Assembly: GCF_905171775.1 (NCBI RefSeq)
Contig: NC_053491.1
Span: forward strand, 339,257,841 to 339,321,840
Direction of reading: 5' to 3'
Length of the DNA: 64,000 nt
DNA from: Rana temporaria
Lineage: Eukaryota > Chordata > Amphibia > Anura > Ranidae
In this document: in pieces, positions 55,001 to 64,000 of the stretch
How positions within the stretch are numbered: the first letter of the stretch is position 1
How the letters are laid out: each line of letters starts with the position of its first letter
Translations under genes and position numbers: made by a program
Notes under the pieces: generated by a model
Databases searched by the model: none
What the model saw: only the letters and a program-made list of their open reading frames with translations
Told to the model about the DNA's origin: nothing

Positions 55001-55016
55001 TCTGGATCCGCCCCTG
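52014..55016. mobile_element. Non-autonomous hAT element with satellite, 3.0 kb
   Basis: Left CAACGGCGGATCCAGG, right CTGGATCCGCCCCTG, with perfect 8-bp duplications GTCAAGAG (52006-52013, 55017-55024). It carries a G-run and a GC-rich part (52015-52700), unique DNA, the 40-bp array at 53291-54500, an (AT) run at 54662-54688, and a right part with GGTGGCAACCCTA and an inverted pair ATAATGCGCTTCAATCATC and GATGATTGAAGTG. No transposase. Confidence 0.88.
53291..54500. repeat. 40-bp satellite, about 30 units, with higher-order pattern
   Basis: The unit reads CCTCTTCTGTACTAACTGCA plus CCCATCATACCCTCCACACT. Units are exactly 40 bp with almost no indels. Variants differ mainly at CTCCACACTC, TTCCAAACTC, CTCCGCACTC and CTCCGTACTC. 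From 53331 the order CAC, CAA, CGC, CAC, CGT repeats every five units (200 bp) for two and a half rounds, then CGC units dominate. The last two units (54421-54500) are diverged. Confidence 0.95.
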
Positions 55017-55302
55017 GTCAAGAGAGCATGGCACTGGGGGACAGAATGGTATGGTCATGGGGGATCAGGAGAGCTAGAGTGTCAGGAGGGCATGGCACTA
55101 GGGGGTCAGGAGGGTACAGCACTGGGGGTCAGGAGGGCATGGTACAGGAGAGTTAGGAGGGCAGGGTACTGGGGGGGTCAGGAGGGTATAGTACTGGGAT
55201 GTCAGAGGGTAATGGTACTAGGGTGTCAGTACCTAGGTGACCTACTTACCTAGGTGGATGCAGCATTGATGCAATGCTGCATCTGTCCCCCAGCTTCTCT
55301 AA

Positions 55303-55594
55303 TGCCGCGTACACACAACCATTTTTCATGACGAGAAAAATGCCATTTTTTTAATTGGTCATTAAAAACAACCGTGTGTAGGCTCCAGAGCATTTTTCTC
55401 GACTAGAAAAATGCCCATTAAAATTTAGAGAATGCTCTATTTTTTCTCGTTGTTTTTCACGTCGCGTGTAGGCTTTAGCGACAGGTAAAAAACGTGCATG
55501 CTCAGAAGCAGGTTATGAGAAGGGAAATTTGCATAATCAGCCCAAAGGATGTCACCAATCAAATGGAACTTCCTCTTTATAGTGCCGTTGTATG
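55303..55594. mobile_element. Harbinger MITE, CGTACACACGA family, right-truncated
   Basis: Starts TGCCGCGTACACACAACC after TAA and contains CACGTCGCGTGTAGGC, GCATGCTCAGAAGC and CTTCCTCTTTATAGTGCCG in family order. It stops after GTGCCGTTGTAT; the other terminus is missing. Confidence 0.75.
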
Positions 55595-56246
55595 GCTTTG
55601 ACTGTACTTGCCAGGCCTGAAAGTAGTCAAGCAAATCAGCCTGCAATACCAGATGTTCTGCTTTTATGATGGACTCTAGCCTTGTGGGAATAGCCAATTA
55701 CTCCCCAGACATGAAAAAAATGTGAATGAAAGTTAATCCTGGGTTTCTCATTGAAGCTAACTGTTAAGGTAGACTAAGTTTATATTTTTACAATGAGATT
55801 AGGTTTAGTAGATTTTATCTAGATTTTCTTCATGTCTTCTTTACTTTTTATTTGGGGTTTGCTAAGTAATAAAAAAAAAGAAAAAGCCTGATTGAAGGCT
55901 GTAGGCCAGATGGGCATAGTGTAGCTGCGAGCGTCTATAGGCAGTTTAACCATTCCAAGAAGTTCAGGCGAAGAGGAAACTAGAGCAAATAATTATGTTT
56001 GTTGCACACTTTGTCAAAGCAGTTGGGCGAGTCAGGGGGTCTTTGGGGGTCAGTGATTAATGATATTGTTACAAATTTGTGGGGCCCATCTATTCTAGGG
56101 CATGGTGCTTCCACTTGGTTGGTTAATGGTGGTTCTCCGGGAGCTAGGTCCACTGGGGGGGGGGGGGTGTAAGTATGTGTAAGTTCATAACATTTTCGAG
56201 CCAGGGTGCAGCTGGGGACATGGATGATTCCAGCTAAAATTGTGCA
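55595..56246. other. Unassigned sequence
   Basis: No gene or transposon end recognised; a G-run of 13 lies at 56155. Unique-looking otherwise. Confidence 0.4.
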
Positions 56247-56796
56247 TTAAAGCGGAGTTCCGGCCACAATTTCACTTTTTACATATAAATACCCCTGTAA
56301 TACACAAGCTTAATGTATTCTAGTAAAGTTAGTCTGTAAACTAAGGACCGTTTTGTTAGGTTGTTACAGCATTTAGACACTTTATAAAATAGAAATTGAC
56401 TGGGGCCATCTTAAGTGTGGGCATCATGAAGCCAGACTGTATGACTTTCTGGATTTCAGCCTTGCAGATCTCGCACATGCTCAGTGCTGCACAAGCAGTG
56501 TAATAGGTTTCACATCAGGTTTCAGCACCTGTACTGTCCAAGTCACATGATTCTTCGAGACTGGGGAGTGCACAGACTCCTGGAAAGTTACACCCACTAC
56601 ATTCCCAGGAGTCTGTGCGGTGTAGGTTAGGAAGCTTAAGCACCTAGGTGCAGGAAGAGGGAAGATTAACTATTCTGCCTAGCAACAACACTTTGAAGGC
56701 ATCTAAAAAAAAAAAAAAAAATTCTTAAAGGACTAATGACATTTTTTTTAAAACTACTGATGTAATGTTATATTTATGGGTGGAACTCCACTTTAA
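56247..56796. mobile_element. TTAA-flanked element, copy 2 (550 bp)
   Basis: Ends TTAAAGCGGAGTTCCGG and GGGTGGAACTCCACTTTAA, colinear with 19076-19617. It has an extra roughly 9 bp (ATAGGTTTC region, near 56505) and scattered substitutions. No ORF. Confidence 0.82.
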
Positions 56797-57046
56797 GGAC
56801 ACCCAAAGACCTATTGTTGTTGGCAATGTTAGAATTACATTGCTGAATTGTATTTATTGTTATGTTTTAATGTGATGTTATTTATTCTTTGGTTAATAAA
56901 TTGGCTGCTGTGGCCATATTAAATTCACGCAATCTGTGTCTTTATCCAATGGAGTTGGAAGCACCCAGGTTGACGAATCCTTTAGTCATGTTCAGAAAAG
57001 CAAAAATACAACAGTGAGGATTTCTTGCAGAATTCAATATAATAAA

Positions 57047-57438
57047 CTCCTGTACACCCGATCGGTTTGTTCGATGAAAACAGACCGATGGACTGTTTTC
57101 ATCGGACAACCCCGATCGTGTGTGGGACCCATTGGTTTGTTTTCCATCGGTGAAAAAAAATAGAACATGTTTTGAATTTTTCCTATGGATAAAAAGATGA
57201 TAGAGAAAAACGATAGTGTGTGGAAGTCCATCGGTCAAAAATCCACGCATGCTCAGAATCAAGTCGACGCATGCTCGGAATCATTGAACTTCATTTTTAT
57301 CAGCACGTTGTAGAGTTTTACGGTCGGATTTTTGACTAATGGTGTGTAGGCAAGACTGATGAAAGTCAGCTTCATCATATCTGATGAAAAAATCCATCGG
57401 ACTAGATTCCATCATATATCCGATCGTGTGTACGAGGC
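57047..57438. mobile_element. Harbinger MITE, CGTACACACGA family, left end worn
   Basis: Right end CCGATCGTGTGTACGAGGC followed by TTA. The left end (GTACACCCGATCGG) lacks the outermost bases. Repeated CATCGG and CGATGAAAAC motifs match the element at 20.2-22.5 kb (CCGATGAAAACGGTCC). Confidence 0.72.
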
Positions 57439-57441
57439 TTA

Positions 57442-58437
57442 AGGCTTCACTTGATAAAGTTAGAGAGTTACCTCAAGTTCAAGCCGAACCAGCATTAATT
57501 GTAGCTTGTCTCACTAAATGAGCAGCATAGGACAACAACAAACTGGTACCAAGGCAGATAAGGGTTATGTTGCCAATGGGCACTTAGGGTGGGAGAGCTA
57601 AGCCCTTAGAGTTAATGGGGAGACATGGAGGACGTGACAACCAACTTATCTACCCTTGTAGGCTCCACCTGCCCATCTGCCTACACGCAGGTGAACATAC
57701 TGCTCATTAGCAGGCTTGTGGGGGTGCCATTATTTCTTAAAGGCACCCCTGAGAATTGCCAATGCAGCACATTTTCACACCACATTGCTTGGTGCAGTGT
57801 GATTTGAAAAAAGGGTTTGGGACGGCCTTCCTTGCATTTCCACAGATAGGGCAGCCCTACGCGCAGAACGCAGCCGCAGTAATGTGAGCCTTAATCCTGA
57901 AGCACTCAATCCTTATTTATTCATTCAGGATTTTTTTTTTGTAAATTTGGTGTAATATTAATTCTTATGTAATTGTAGTTTGGAAAATACATCTGCAGAT
58001 TTTCAGTTCTATTAGTAATGATGATCTTTTAATGATCAATTACATACAGTAATTTTTACCTCGGCAGATGTTATGACAGCTGGCGCAGATGCTGGAGGTC
58101 TAGTAGATCCAAATAAAATATTCCAGTATTTAATGGTTTGTGCAGATATCAGGAGGGAGACAAGATAAGAGGTTCTCATTAACAAAACCTTGAGGCTTGC
58201 CGATAGAGCAGAAGGCAATGGTATTCCAGGTGGGTTAATCAAGTGAATACATGTAGAATATATAAGCCTGTTTGTTAATGCTCACAGCTTAAATTTGTGG
58301 GATCGTACAGTGGATATAAAAGGTGTTGTGTTAAAACACAGGCTTTTACCAGAACCATGTTTACTGTAAACTGCCCAAGGACCAGTGCCAAAAACAGAAG
58401 GATTGCAACACCATAGCAAAATATTTTCTGTTCTGCT
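57442..58437. other. Unassigned unique-looking sequence
   Basis: No exon, repeat end or RNA gene recognised in about 1 kb. High-complexity with a T-run at 57932. Confidence 0.4.
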
Positions 58438-58440
58438 TAA

Positions 58441-58705
58441 GAGCCGGTTCACACAGGGGCGGCACGACTTCGGGGGCGACTTGGCCAGGCGACATGAAGA
58501 CGACATCTAATGCGACTTGCAAAATGACTTCTGTATAGAAGTCAATGCAGGTCGCCCCGAGTCGCCCCCGAAGTAGTACAAGAACCTTTTTCTAAGTCGG
58601 AGTGACTTGCGTCGCTCCTATTAGAATGGTTCTATTCACTAGAATGGGACGCGACTTGTCAGGCGGCTGCGTCGCCTGACGAGTTGCCCCAGTGTGAACC
58701 GGGTC
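58441..58705. mobile_element. MITE, 265 bp, GAGCCGGTTCACAC ends
   Basis: Left GAGCCGGTTCACACAGGGGC, right CCCCAGTGTGAACCGGGTC, with TAA on both sides (58438-58440, 58706-58708). The interior contains GACTTCGGGGGCGACT with its inverse. Harbinger-like by target size. Non-coding. Confidence 0.85.
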
Positions 58706-58708
58706 TAA

Positions 58709-59112
58709 CTTTGATGTTTTTTTTTTTTTTAAAGGGCAGGGGGCTGCTGTGAGGAGTCATAAGACTCTCTGTTGCTCATGTAACACGCTTGTTGTTTTTG
58801 GTGAAACATATACCAATGGCAGCTCTTCCAATACAATAGCTTATTATGGTTTTAGCATAGGTGTGCGCACACAGTGTGCCAGGTGTGCCCAGGCACACCC
58901 TAATCACTCTGTGCAGCACAGATTCCCTCTACTGCCCTGGCTCCCATCTTTTCCCCCGTAGCACTGCCAGCATCCCTCCTCTCCTATCGGCTGCTGCTGC
59001 TGTTTGCTTACTGGAGTTAAATTATCCTAGCACCACCAGATACTACTAATAACAAATGAGAAGAGTGTATACTGCACTGCACATGCACTTCCAGCCATGT
59101 ACATGTAGGCAC
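58709..59112. other. Unassigned sequence with a possible dispersed repeat
   Basis: 58855-58910 (GTGTGCGCACAC, GTGCCCAGGCACAC) has short palindromes of the kind found at transposon ends, but I could not define borders. No gene. Confidence 0.35.
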
Positions 59113-59120
59113 TACGCAGG

Positions 59121-59422
59121 TAGGGTGACCACATTTCAAAACTACCATTCAGGGACACCCTCCCCTCCCAAAAATCAGCTTTTGCTGTAACGAATCACAG
59201 CACAGTGATTGGACACAAGAGGCGGGATTTATGATTTCCTCCAATCACAAGCAGAGGGTAAAGCGGTAATGTGGCAGCCTTTTTTGGGGGCATCAGATTG
59301 GCCTGGGGGTGGCTGTGTCAGTTTAATTCCGGGACACTGTATTGTCCTGGAATGAATGTGCCCGGGACAGACCTGCAAAATGCGGGACTGTCCCAGGCAA
59401 TCTGGGACACGTGGTCACCCTA
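59121..59422. mobile_element. hAT MITE, 302 bp
   Basis: Left TAGGGTGACCACATTTC, right ACGTGGTCACCCTA. Flanks TACGCAGG and TATACAGG agree at 6 of 8 bases. Same family as the 82-bp copy at 50693, with longer interior including CGGGACTGTCCC-type inverse motifs. Confidence 0.83.
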
Positions 59423-59430
59423 TATACAGG

Positions 59431-59970
59431 TGCAGTCTACTTTCTCCACTGCAGGTGGTGCCCAACTGCAGCCGCATTGCAGAGGGGAAGGAAGTCAAAA
59501 GAAATATGTTTCCTCCTCTATGATTCCCTGGGTCACTGGGGAAGCTATCCAATTGGATGCTGCCACCCCATGTGACTCTGGTAACCACCTTGGGTCAGGT
59601 AGGGTCTGTGTTAAAACCCTGGCTCCTGGGCTTGGAACACAATTCGCACATAGGTAGTGTAGGGACATCTCACCTGTTAGTGGTAGAGAGAGGTTCCAGA
59701 AGAGTAGAGAAAGGATAGGGACAAGTCATCCTTCCTGGAAACCTCTCAATTTGGGAACGGACCGGCTAGGCCGCATTCCTTTACTCAAGACAGACACTGT
59801 CGGCACATCGAAGACCTGCTCTACTACACATCGCTGTTGCATTCTGTGAGTGTTACTGGTCAGGTGCCCTTTCTGCCAGGCTTGTTGTGAATTCAATTTT
59901 AATTTAAGTTCTGTTTTCTGTAACTGAGCTCTGAGTGTTTACTGCCACCACACCACCCTGCACCTCCTCA
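59431..59970. other. Unassigned sequence
   Basis: No convincing gene; the open frame 59271-59657 begins inside the MITE and has no domain signature. Confidence 0.4.
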
Positions 59971-59977
59971 CATACAC

Positions 59978-60335
59978 CATACCTACCAACATTTTGAGAT
60001 GGGAATGAGGGACGCCTACTAGCACACATATGTAGGCATAGGACACACACCCCTGCCAGACCCCCTTAAAGGAGAATTAACAAAAAAAAAAAAAAGATTA
60101 ATTAAAACCACAAGGACTTTTTTTCCCACTACTATTCTTTTATATTGGCTTTTAAAATGTACAAATGCAGCAATTTAGAAATCAGATGAAAGGTTTAGCA
60201 CTGGGAAACATTTTTTGAAAGATAAAAAGTGCATTTTATATACAACTATATAGATCAGACCAAAATGAAGGACAAATGAGGAGGAATGAGGGACAGAGGG
60301 ACATTGCTCCAAATCAGGGACAGTTGGGAACTATG
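59978..60335. mobile_element. MITE with CATACCTACCAAC ends
   Basis: Left CATACCTACCAACATTTTG, right AGTTGGGAACTATG (inverted with one or two mismatches), flanked by CATACAC on both sides (59971-59977, 60336-60342). Both arms carry GAATGAGGGAC, in the same orientation. A 7-8 bp target suggests hAT-like mobility. Confidence 0.75.
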
Positions 60336-60342
60336 CATACAC

Positions 60343-60868
60343 AAAGAACAAAATATTGCCAGAAGAAAAGGTAGGAGATTTACTGGCAGAAGAGACTTAC
60401 AAAGACCATAACAAACATCTACTTTATGTTTAGTTTCCCTTTAAGATACATACTGTAGGAGTGTAGGTGGCCTCAAGTGGAGCCCCTGATATCACCAAAG
60501 GGGCACAAGTAATTTTCAATTAATGTAATGCTACAGAAAGCTGCCAGAGCTGCAACAAGAGATGGTCAGAGACTACAGGCATGCTACAGTACAAGCAATG
60601 GTCAGAGGCTACAGACATGCTGCAGCACATGGTCAGAGACTTTGAAAATCCTATAGGAGACAGTCAAAGACATATTACATGAGATTGCTTTGCTAGAGAT
60701 CGCTGCTTTTACAACCCCTTTACATATCAATATTTCCACAATTGTGCTCTCTGCAGCCCACTTAGCAATCTCAGCAATATCCTTTATAAAAGATCAGAGG
60801 GTAAAACAAATAAAAAATAAAAAGAGATGCACAGCACAGATAAATAACATAGTGTGAAGGAAATATAC
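60343..60868. other. Unassigned sequence
   Basis: Partial direct repeats of GGTCAGAGACTACAGGCATGC (about 60565-60640, four loose copies). No gene recognised. Confidence 0.4.
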
Positions 60869-60871
60869 TAA

Positions 60872-61579
60872 GGGCCAGATCCACATAGCGAGTACGCCGG
60901 CGTATCTACTGATACGCCGGCTTACTTTCAAATTACCCGCGTCGTATCTTTAGTTTGAATCCCCAACCAAGATACGACGGCTTCTGGGTTCGATCCGATT
61001 CGTACGCCTTCGGATCGTAGGTGCAATACTTCGGCGCCCGCTGGGTGGAGTTTGCGTCGTTTTCCGCGTTGGGTATGCAAATTCGCTTTTTCCGACGATC
61101 CACGAACGTACACACGGCCTTCGCATTCTCTTACGTCATCTCTAGTCGGCTTTTTCTGGCGTATAGTTAAAGCTGCTATTTTGCGGCGTATAGATAGACT
61201 TTCTAATGTTAAAGTATGGCCGTCGTTCCCGCTTCGAAATTTGAATTTTTTTTTTTTAGCGTAAGTCGTCCGTGAATAGGGATGGACGTAAGGCACGTCC
61301 AAGTTCAAAAAATGACGTCGTTGCGACGTCATTTCGCGCAAAGCACGGCGGGAAATTTCTAAACAGAGCATGCGCAGTTCAATCGGCGCGGGGATGCGCT
61401 TCATTTAAATGAATCACGCCCCCTACCCGCTGATTTGAATTCCGCCGCCAGAAATACACTACGCCGCTGTAACTTACGGCGCAAAATCTTTGAGGATTTG
61501 AAAGTACGCCAGGTAAGGTACGGCGGCGTAGCGTATCTCTGATACGCGGCGCAAGTGTAAATGTCTGTGGATCTGGCCC
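60872..61579. mobile_element. Harbinger MITE, GGGCCAGATTCAC family
   Basis: Left GGGCCAGATCCACATAG, right TGTGGATCTGGCCC, with TAA on both sides (60869-60871, 61580-61582). The interior has TACGCCGGCGTATC and its inverse, AACGACGGCCATAC (inverse) and GAGCATGCGCAG. Confidence 0.9.
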
Positions 61580-61582
61580 TAA

Positions 61583-62290
61583 GCCATTTAACTACTAGAA
61601 GCCAGTCTGAAGAATATTTTTCCTTCACTGGCTTGAAAACACAGATTGCTGTCTACAGTGGGCACAAGGTCACACAATAAGTGCCAAAGGCCGCATGTAC
61701 CCCTTTAGCCTCAGGTTGCGCACAAGGGATTTACACAAATATAAGAATAAGAATAGGGACTAAATATTGTATAATATTCTGCTCAGAACAAAAAGGGAAT
61801 TCCTTAGCATTCTCTGGTAGAACAAAGAAAAAGACACATAAAACTGATAAAGTTGAAAGAAAAAACATATTTCGGAATAGTTATTTGGGCATAGCGAAAA
61901 TAAGATAATTCAACATAACCAGCTGAGGAAATTCAAGCTAGAAGGTCAAGATGCACATTAACTGCATAATACATTTTTGTAAATATTTGTCTCCAAAACT
62001 TCAGGCGGGTATAAAAGCACAAATTAATCTTATCTGTTCATTAAAAAATCATTATATATGCTTTTATACTAGCGTAAACACCTGAATCTGACATTAAATT
62101 AGCCTCTGGCAATCAAGGCTGTGTTTTAGCATCATTCAGGTGTACATAAATGATAACACCCTTTGATGGGGCAGCTGTACAAGCTCTGCCCCAGACAGGG
62201 TTGTCGCCGTTTCTTCCAGTCAAACCCAAACTCTTTAGCGGCGCACGGGAAAATATTTTTTATAGTATAAACTATACATATATTTTGCTA
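61583..62290. other. Unassigned unique-looking sequence
   Basis: No gene found. The part 61960-62150 is AT-rich and high-complexity, without repeat signature. It could be conserved non-coding DNA, but nothing in the sequence alone proves it. Confidence 0.3.
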
Positions 62291-63329
62291 TTAACCATTT
62301 ACCGCCCGCCCTATAACAAAAAGACGTCGGCAAAGCGGGGGCGCGCATAGCGGGGATCGTTGTTGCAGGGTGTAAGTCTGATCACGATGTAAACAAGAAG
62401 TCGGTTATCGGCTTTTCTCACTTGCGTCTGTTAGACGCGAGTAGAGGAGAGCCGATCGGCTGCCCCTCTGACAGGGGGGGTTTGTGCCGATCGATTATCA
62501 GCACAGCCCCGCGAGGATGCCCATACTAGACCACCAGGGATGCCACTAGACCACCAGGAATGCCACCAGACCACCAGGGATGCCCACCACCAGGTATGCC
62601 ACCCTAGACCACCAGGGATGCCAATCAGTGCCCACAATGGATGCCAATCAGTGCCCACAATTGGCATCACTGATTGGCAGGCATTGTTGTTTGGCACTGA
62701 TTGGCATCCATAAGTACAATACAGTACATCCGTGCCACCTATCAGTGCCCATCTATGCCCATCCTTGCCACCTATCAGTGCCCATCCATGCCGCCTATCT
62801 GTGCCCATCCCTGTCTCCTATCCTTGCCCATCCGTGCTGCCTATATGTGCCCATCCATGCCGCCTATCAGTGCCCACCCGTGCCGCCTATCAGTGCCCAT
62901 CCGTGCCGCCTATCAGGCCCCTATCAGTGCTGCATATTAGTGCCCATCAATTCCACCTCATCAGTGCCACCTCATCAGTGCCCATCAGTGCCACCTTATT
63001 AGTGCCCGTCAGTGCAGCCCCATCAGTGCCCATCAGTGAAGGAGAAAACGTACTTATTTACAAAGTTTTGTAACGGAAACAAAAAAAAAGCATTTGTTTT
63101 TCAAAATTTTCGGTCTTTTTAAAAAAAAAAAATTTCAGAAAATAAAAATCCCAGAGGTGATCAAATACCACCAAAACAAAGCTCTATTTGTGGGAACAAA
63201 ATGATACAAATTTAGTTTGGGTACAGTGTTGCATGACCACGCAATTGTCATTCAAAGTGCAACAGCGCTGAAAGCTAAAAATTGGTCTGGGCAGGAAGGT
63301 GTATAAGTGCCCTGTATGGAAGTGGTTAA
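62291..63329. mobile_element. TTAACCACTT-family element with minisatellite (1.0 kb)
   Basis: Left TTAACCATTTACCGCCCGCC, right TATGGAAGTGGTTAA, TTAA at both borders. It is inverted relative to 46380-47672. Array units GTGCCCATCCATGCCGCCTA (62740-62940) are the inverse of that element's units. The inner part GACCACCAGGGATGCC (about 62528-62620) is a second short array. Confidence 0.82.
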
Positions 63330-64000
63330 ATAACATTTCTAATCATATGAAGTTAATAACAAGAGTCCCCCTTCACATCAGAGTCCACAGAGTTCCCCTT
63401 TTACATCTGAGCTTGCAGAGTTCCCTTTCACTGTAAGGGGGGACTCGATGTAAGGGAGAACTCTGGGGCCTCTAACATAAGACATGCTCTGGGAACCCTG
63501 AATTAAGGAGGAACACTGAGAACTCTGATGTATGGAGAAGACTCTGATTAAAGGGGAAACATTGTGGCCTCTGGTGTAAAGGGTAACCCTGATGTAACCT
63601 CTGAGAACCCTGATTTGACCTAGTGTACTTACTCAGAGGCAGGAGAGAAAAGACTTCATTCACAGACAGGGATGGAGTTAACCTTGCTCACCCCTTGGCA
63701 GTCAGCACCTCTCATCCAGATGTATCTGAGGTTGCTGGACTTTAACTCTCCGGACCCAACTTTCCTTTTAGGAGGCACAGCCCCAGGGATTGGAGTGTCT
63801 GCAGACACAAAGGGGTAGAAACCTGCTGGGAACTTGCTGGGAAGCCAAAGTCCAGTCTAAATAATGTGTCCGGGTTTCAGGCAGTCTGAACCCGGACGCC
63901 TGATTCCAAACCCGAACTGTCCGGGTGAATCCTGGACAGGTGGCAACCCTAGCCCCAGAAAATATCATTTATGGATAAAAACTAGTGCTAGAGTGCACTA
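63330..64000. other. Repeat-derived right edge of window
   Basis: 63333-63372 is the inverse of 54510-54552, inside the hAT element at 52014, and 63375-63620 has CAGAGTTCCCC and AACTCTGATGT repeats like those in the hAT at 49105. So this is probably part of a related hAT element. CAGGTGGCAACCCTA at 63938-63952 resembles a MITE end. No gene. Confidence 0.5.

Noticed and set aside
1..64000. tRNA, rRNA or host protein-coding exons
   Set aside because: I looked for tRNA A/B boxes with cloverleaf folding, rRNA blocks and known exon motifs, and saw none that I could support.

Overview
This window looks like intergenic or intronic DNA from a large, transposon-rich vertebrate genome. I infer an amphibian, most likely a true frog (ranid). 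The reasons are AT-rich low-coding DNA, two L1-type LINEs, a CR1/L2-type LINE, solo LTRs, and two abundant families of PIF/Harbinger-like MITEs (ends TGCCGCGTACACACGA and GGGCCAGATTCAC) plus TTAA-flanked elements (ends TTAACCACTT) that I remember as typical of ranid DNA. I found no exon of a recognisable host gene. Every convincing coding stretch belongs to a transposable element.

Layout. 1-3.5 kb: a Harbinger-like element with a SANT-like gene running off the left edge, an apparently intact two-exon MADF-domain gene, and a convergent MADF fragment. 4.2-8.1 kb: a TTAA element, then a 3.4-kb hAT element made mostly of tandem repeats. 8.9-12.6 kb: a hAT-like fragment, a minisatellite split by a CR1-type LINE, and an LTR-like repeat split by a 185-bp hAT MITE. 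12.7-16.3 kb: a decayed L1 cut by a Harbinger-type element carrying a Myb/SANT-like ORF. 16.8-24.3 kb: MITEs, a TTAA element, a second LTR-like repeat and a Harbinger element with a decayed DDE transposase and a MADF-partner gene. 25-33 kb: TTAA and hAT elements, a near-perfect hairpin, a 2.7-kb fold-back structure with a 993-bp inverted insertion, and a MITE split by a solo LTR. 33.9-44.4 kb: a deep nest, in which one TTAA element contains a minisatellite, a MITE inside a MITE, and a 7-kb L1 whose ORF1 holds a MITE. 44.9-52 kb: more MITEs, a hAT element, and a 216-bp segment duplicated 5.4 kb apart. 52-55 kb: a 3.0-kb hAT element carrying a 40-bp satellite. 55-64 kb: MITEs, TTAA elements and unique sequence.

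How the parts relate. Each of the two main MITE families has a coding relative in the window that shares its terminal or subterminal sequence: the transposase-bearing element near 20.2-22.5 kb for the CGTACACACGA family, and the SANT-bearing element at 15.4 kb for the GGGCCAGATTCAC family. Several hAT and TTAA elements act as carriers of minisatellites, and closely similar 21-23-bp repeat units occur in both superfamilies. Insertion order can be read from target-site duplications: 8 bp for hAT, 3 bp TAA/TTA/TAT for Harbinger, TTAA for the piggyBac-like elements, 13 bp for L1, and 5 bp for the solo LTR.

Limits. Boundaries were read by eye, identities are estimates, and superfamily names rest on termini, target-site duplications and motifs rather than on database matches.
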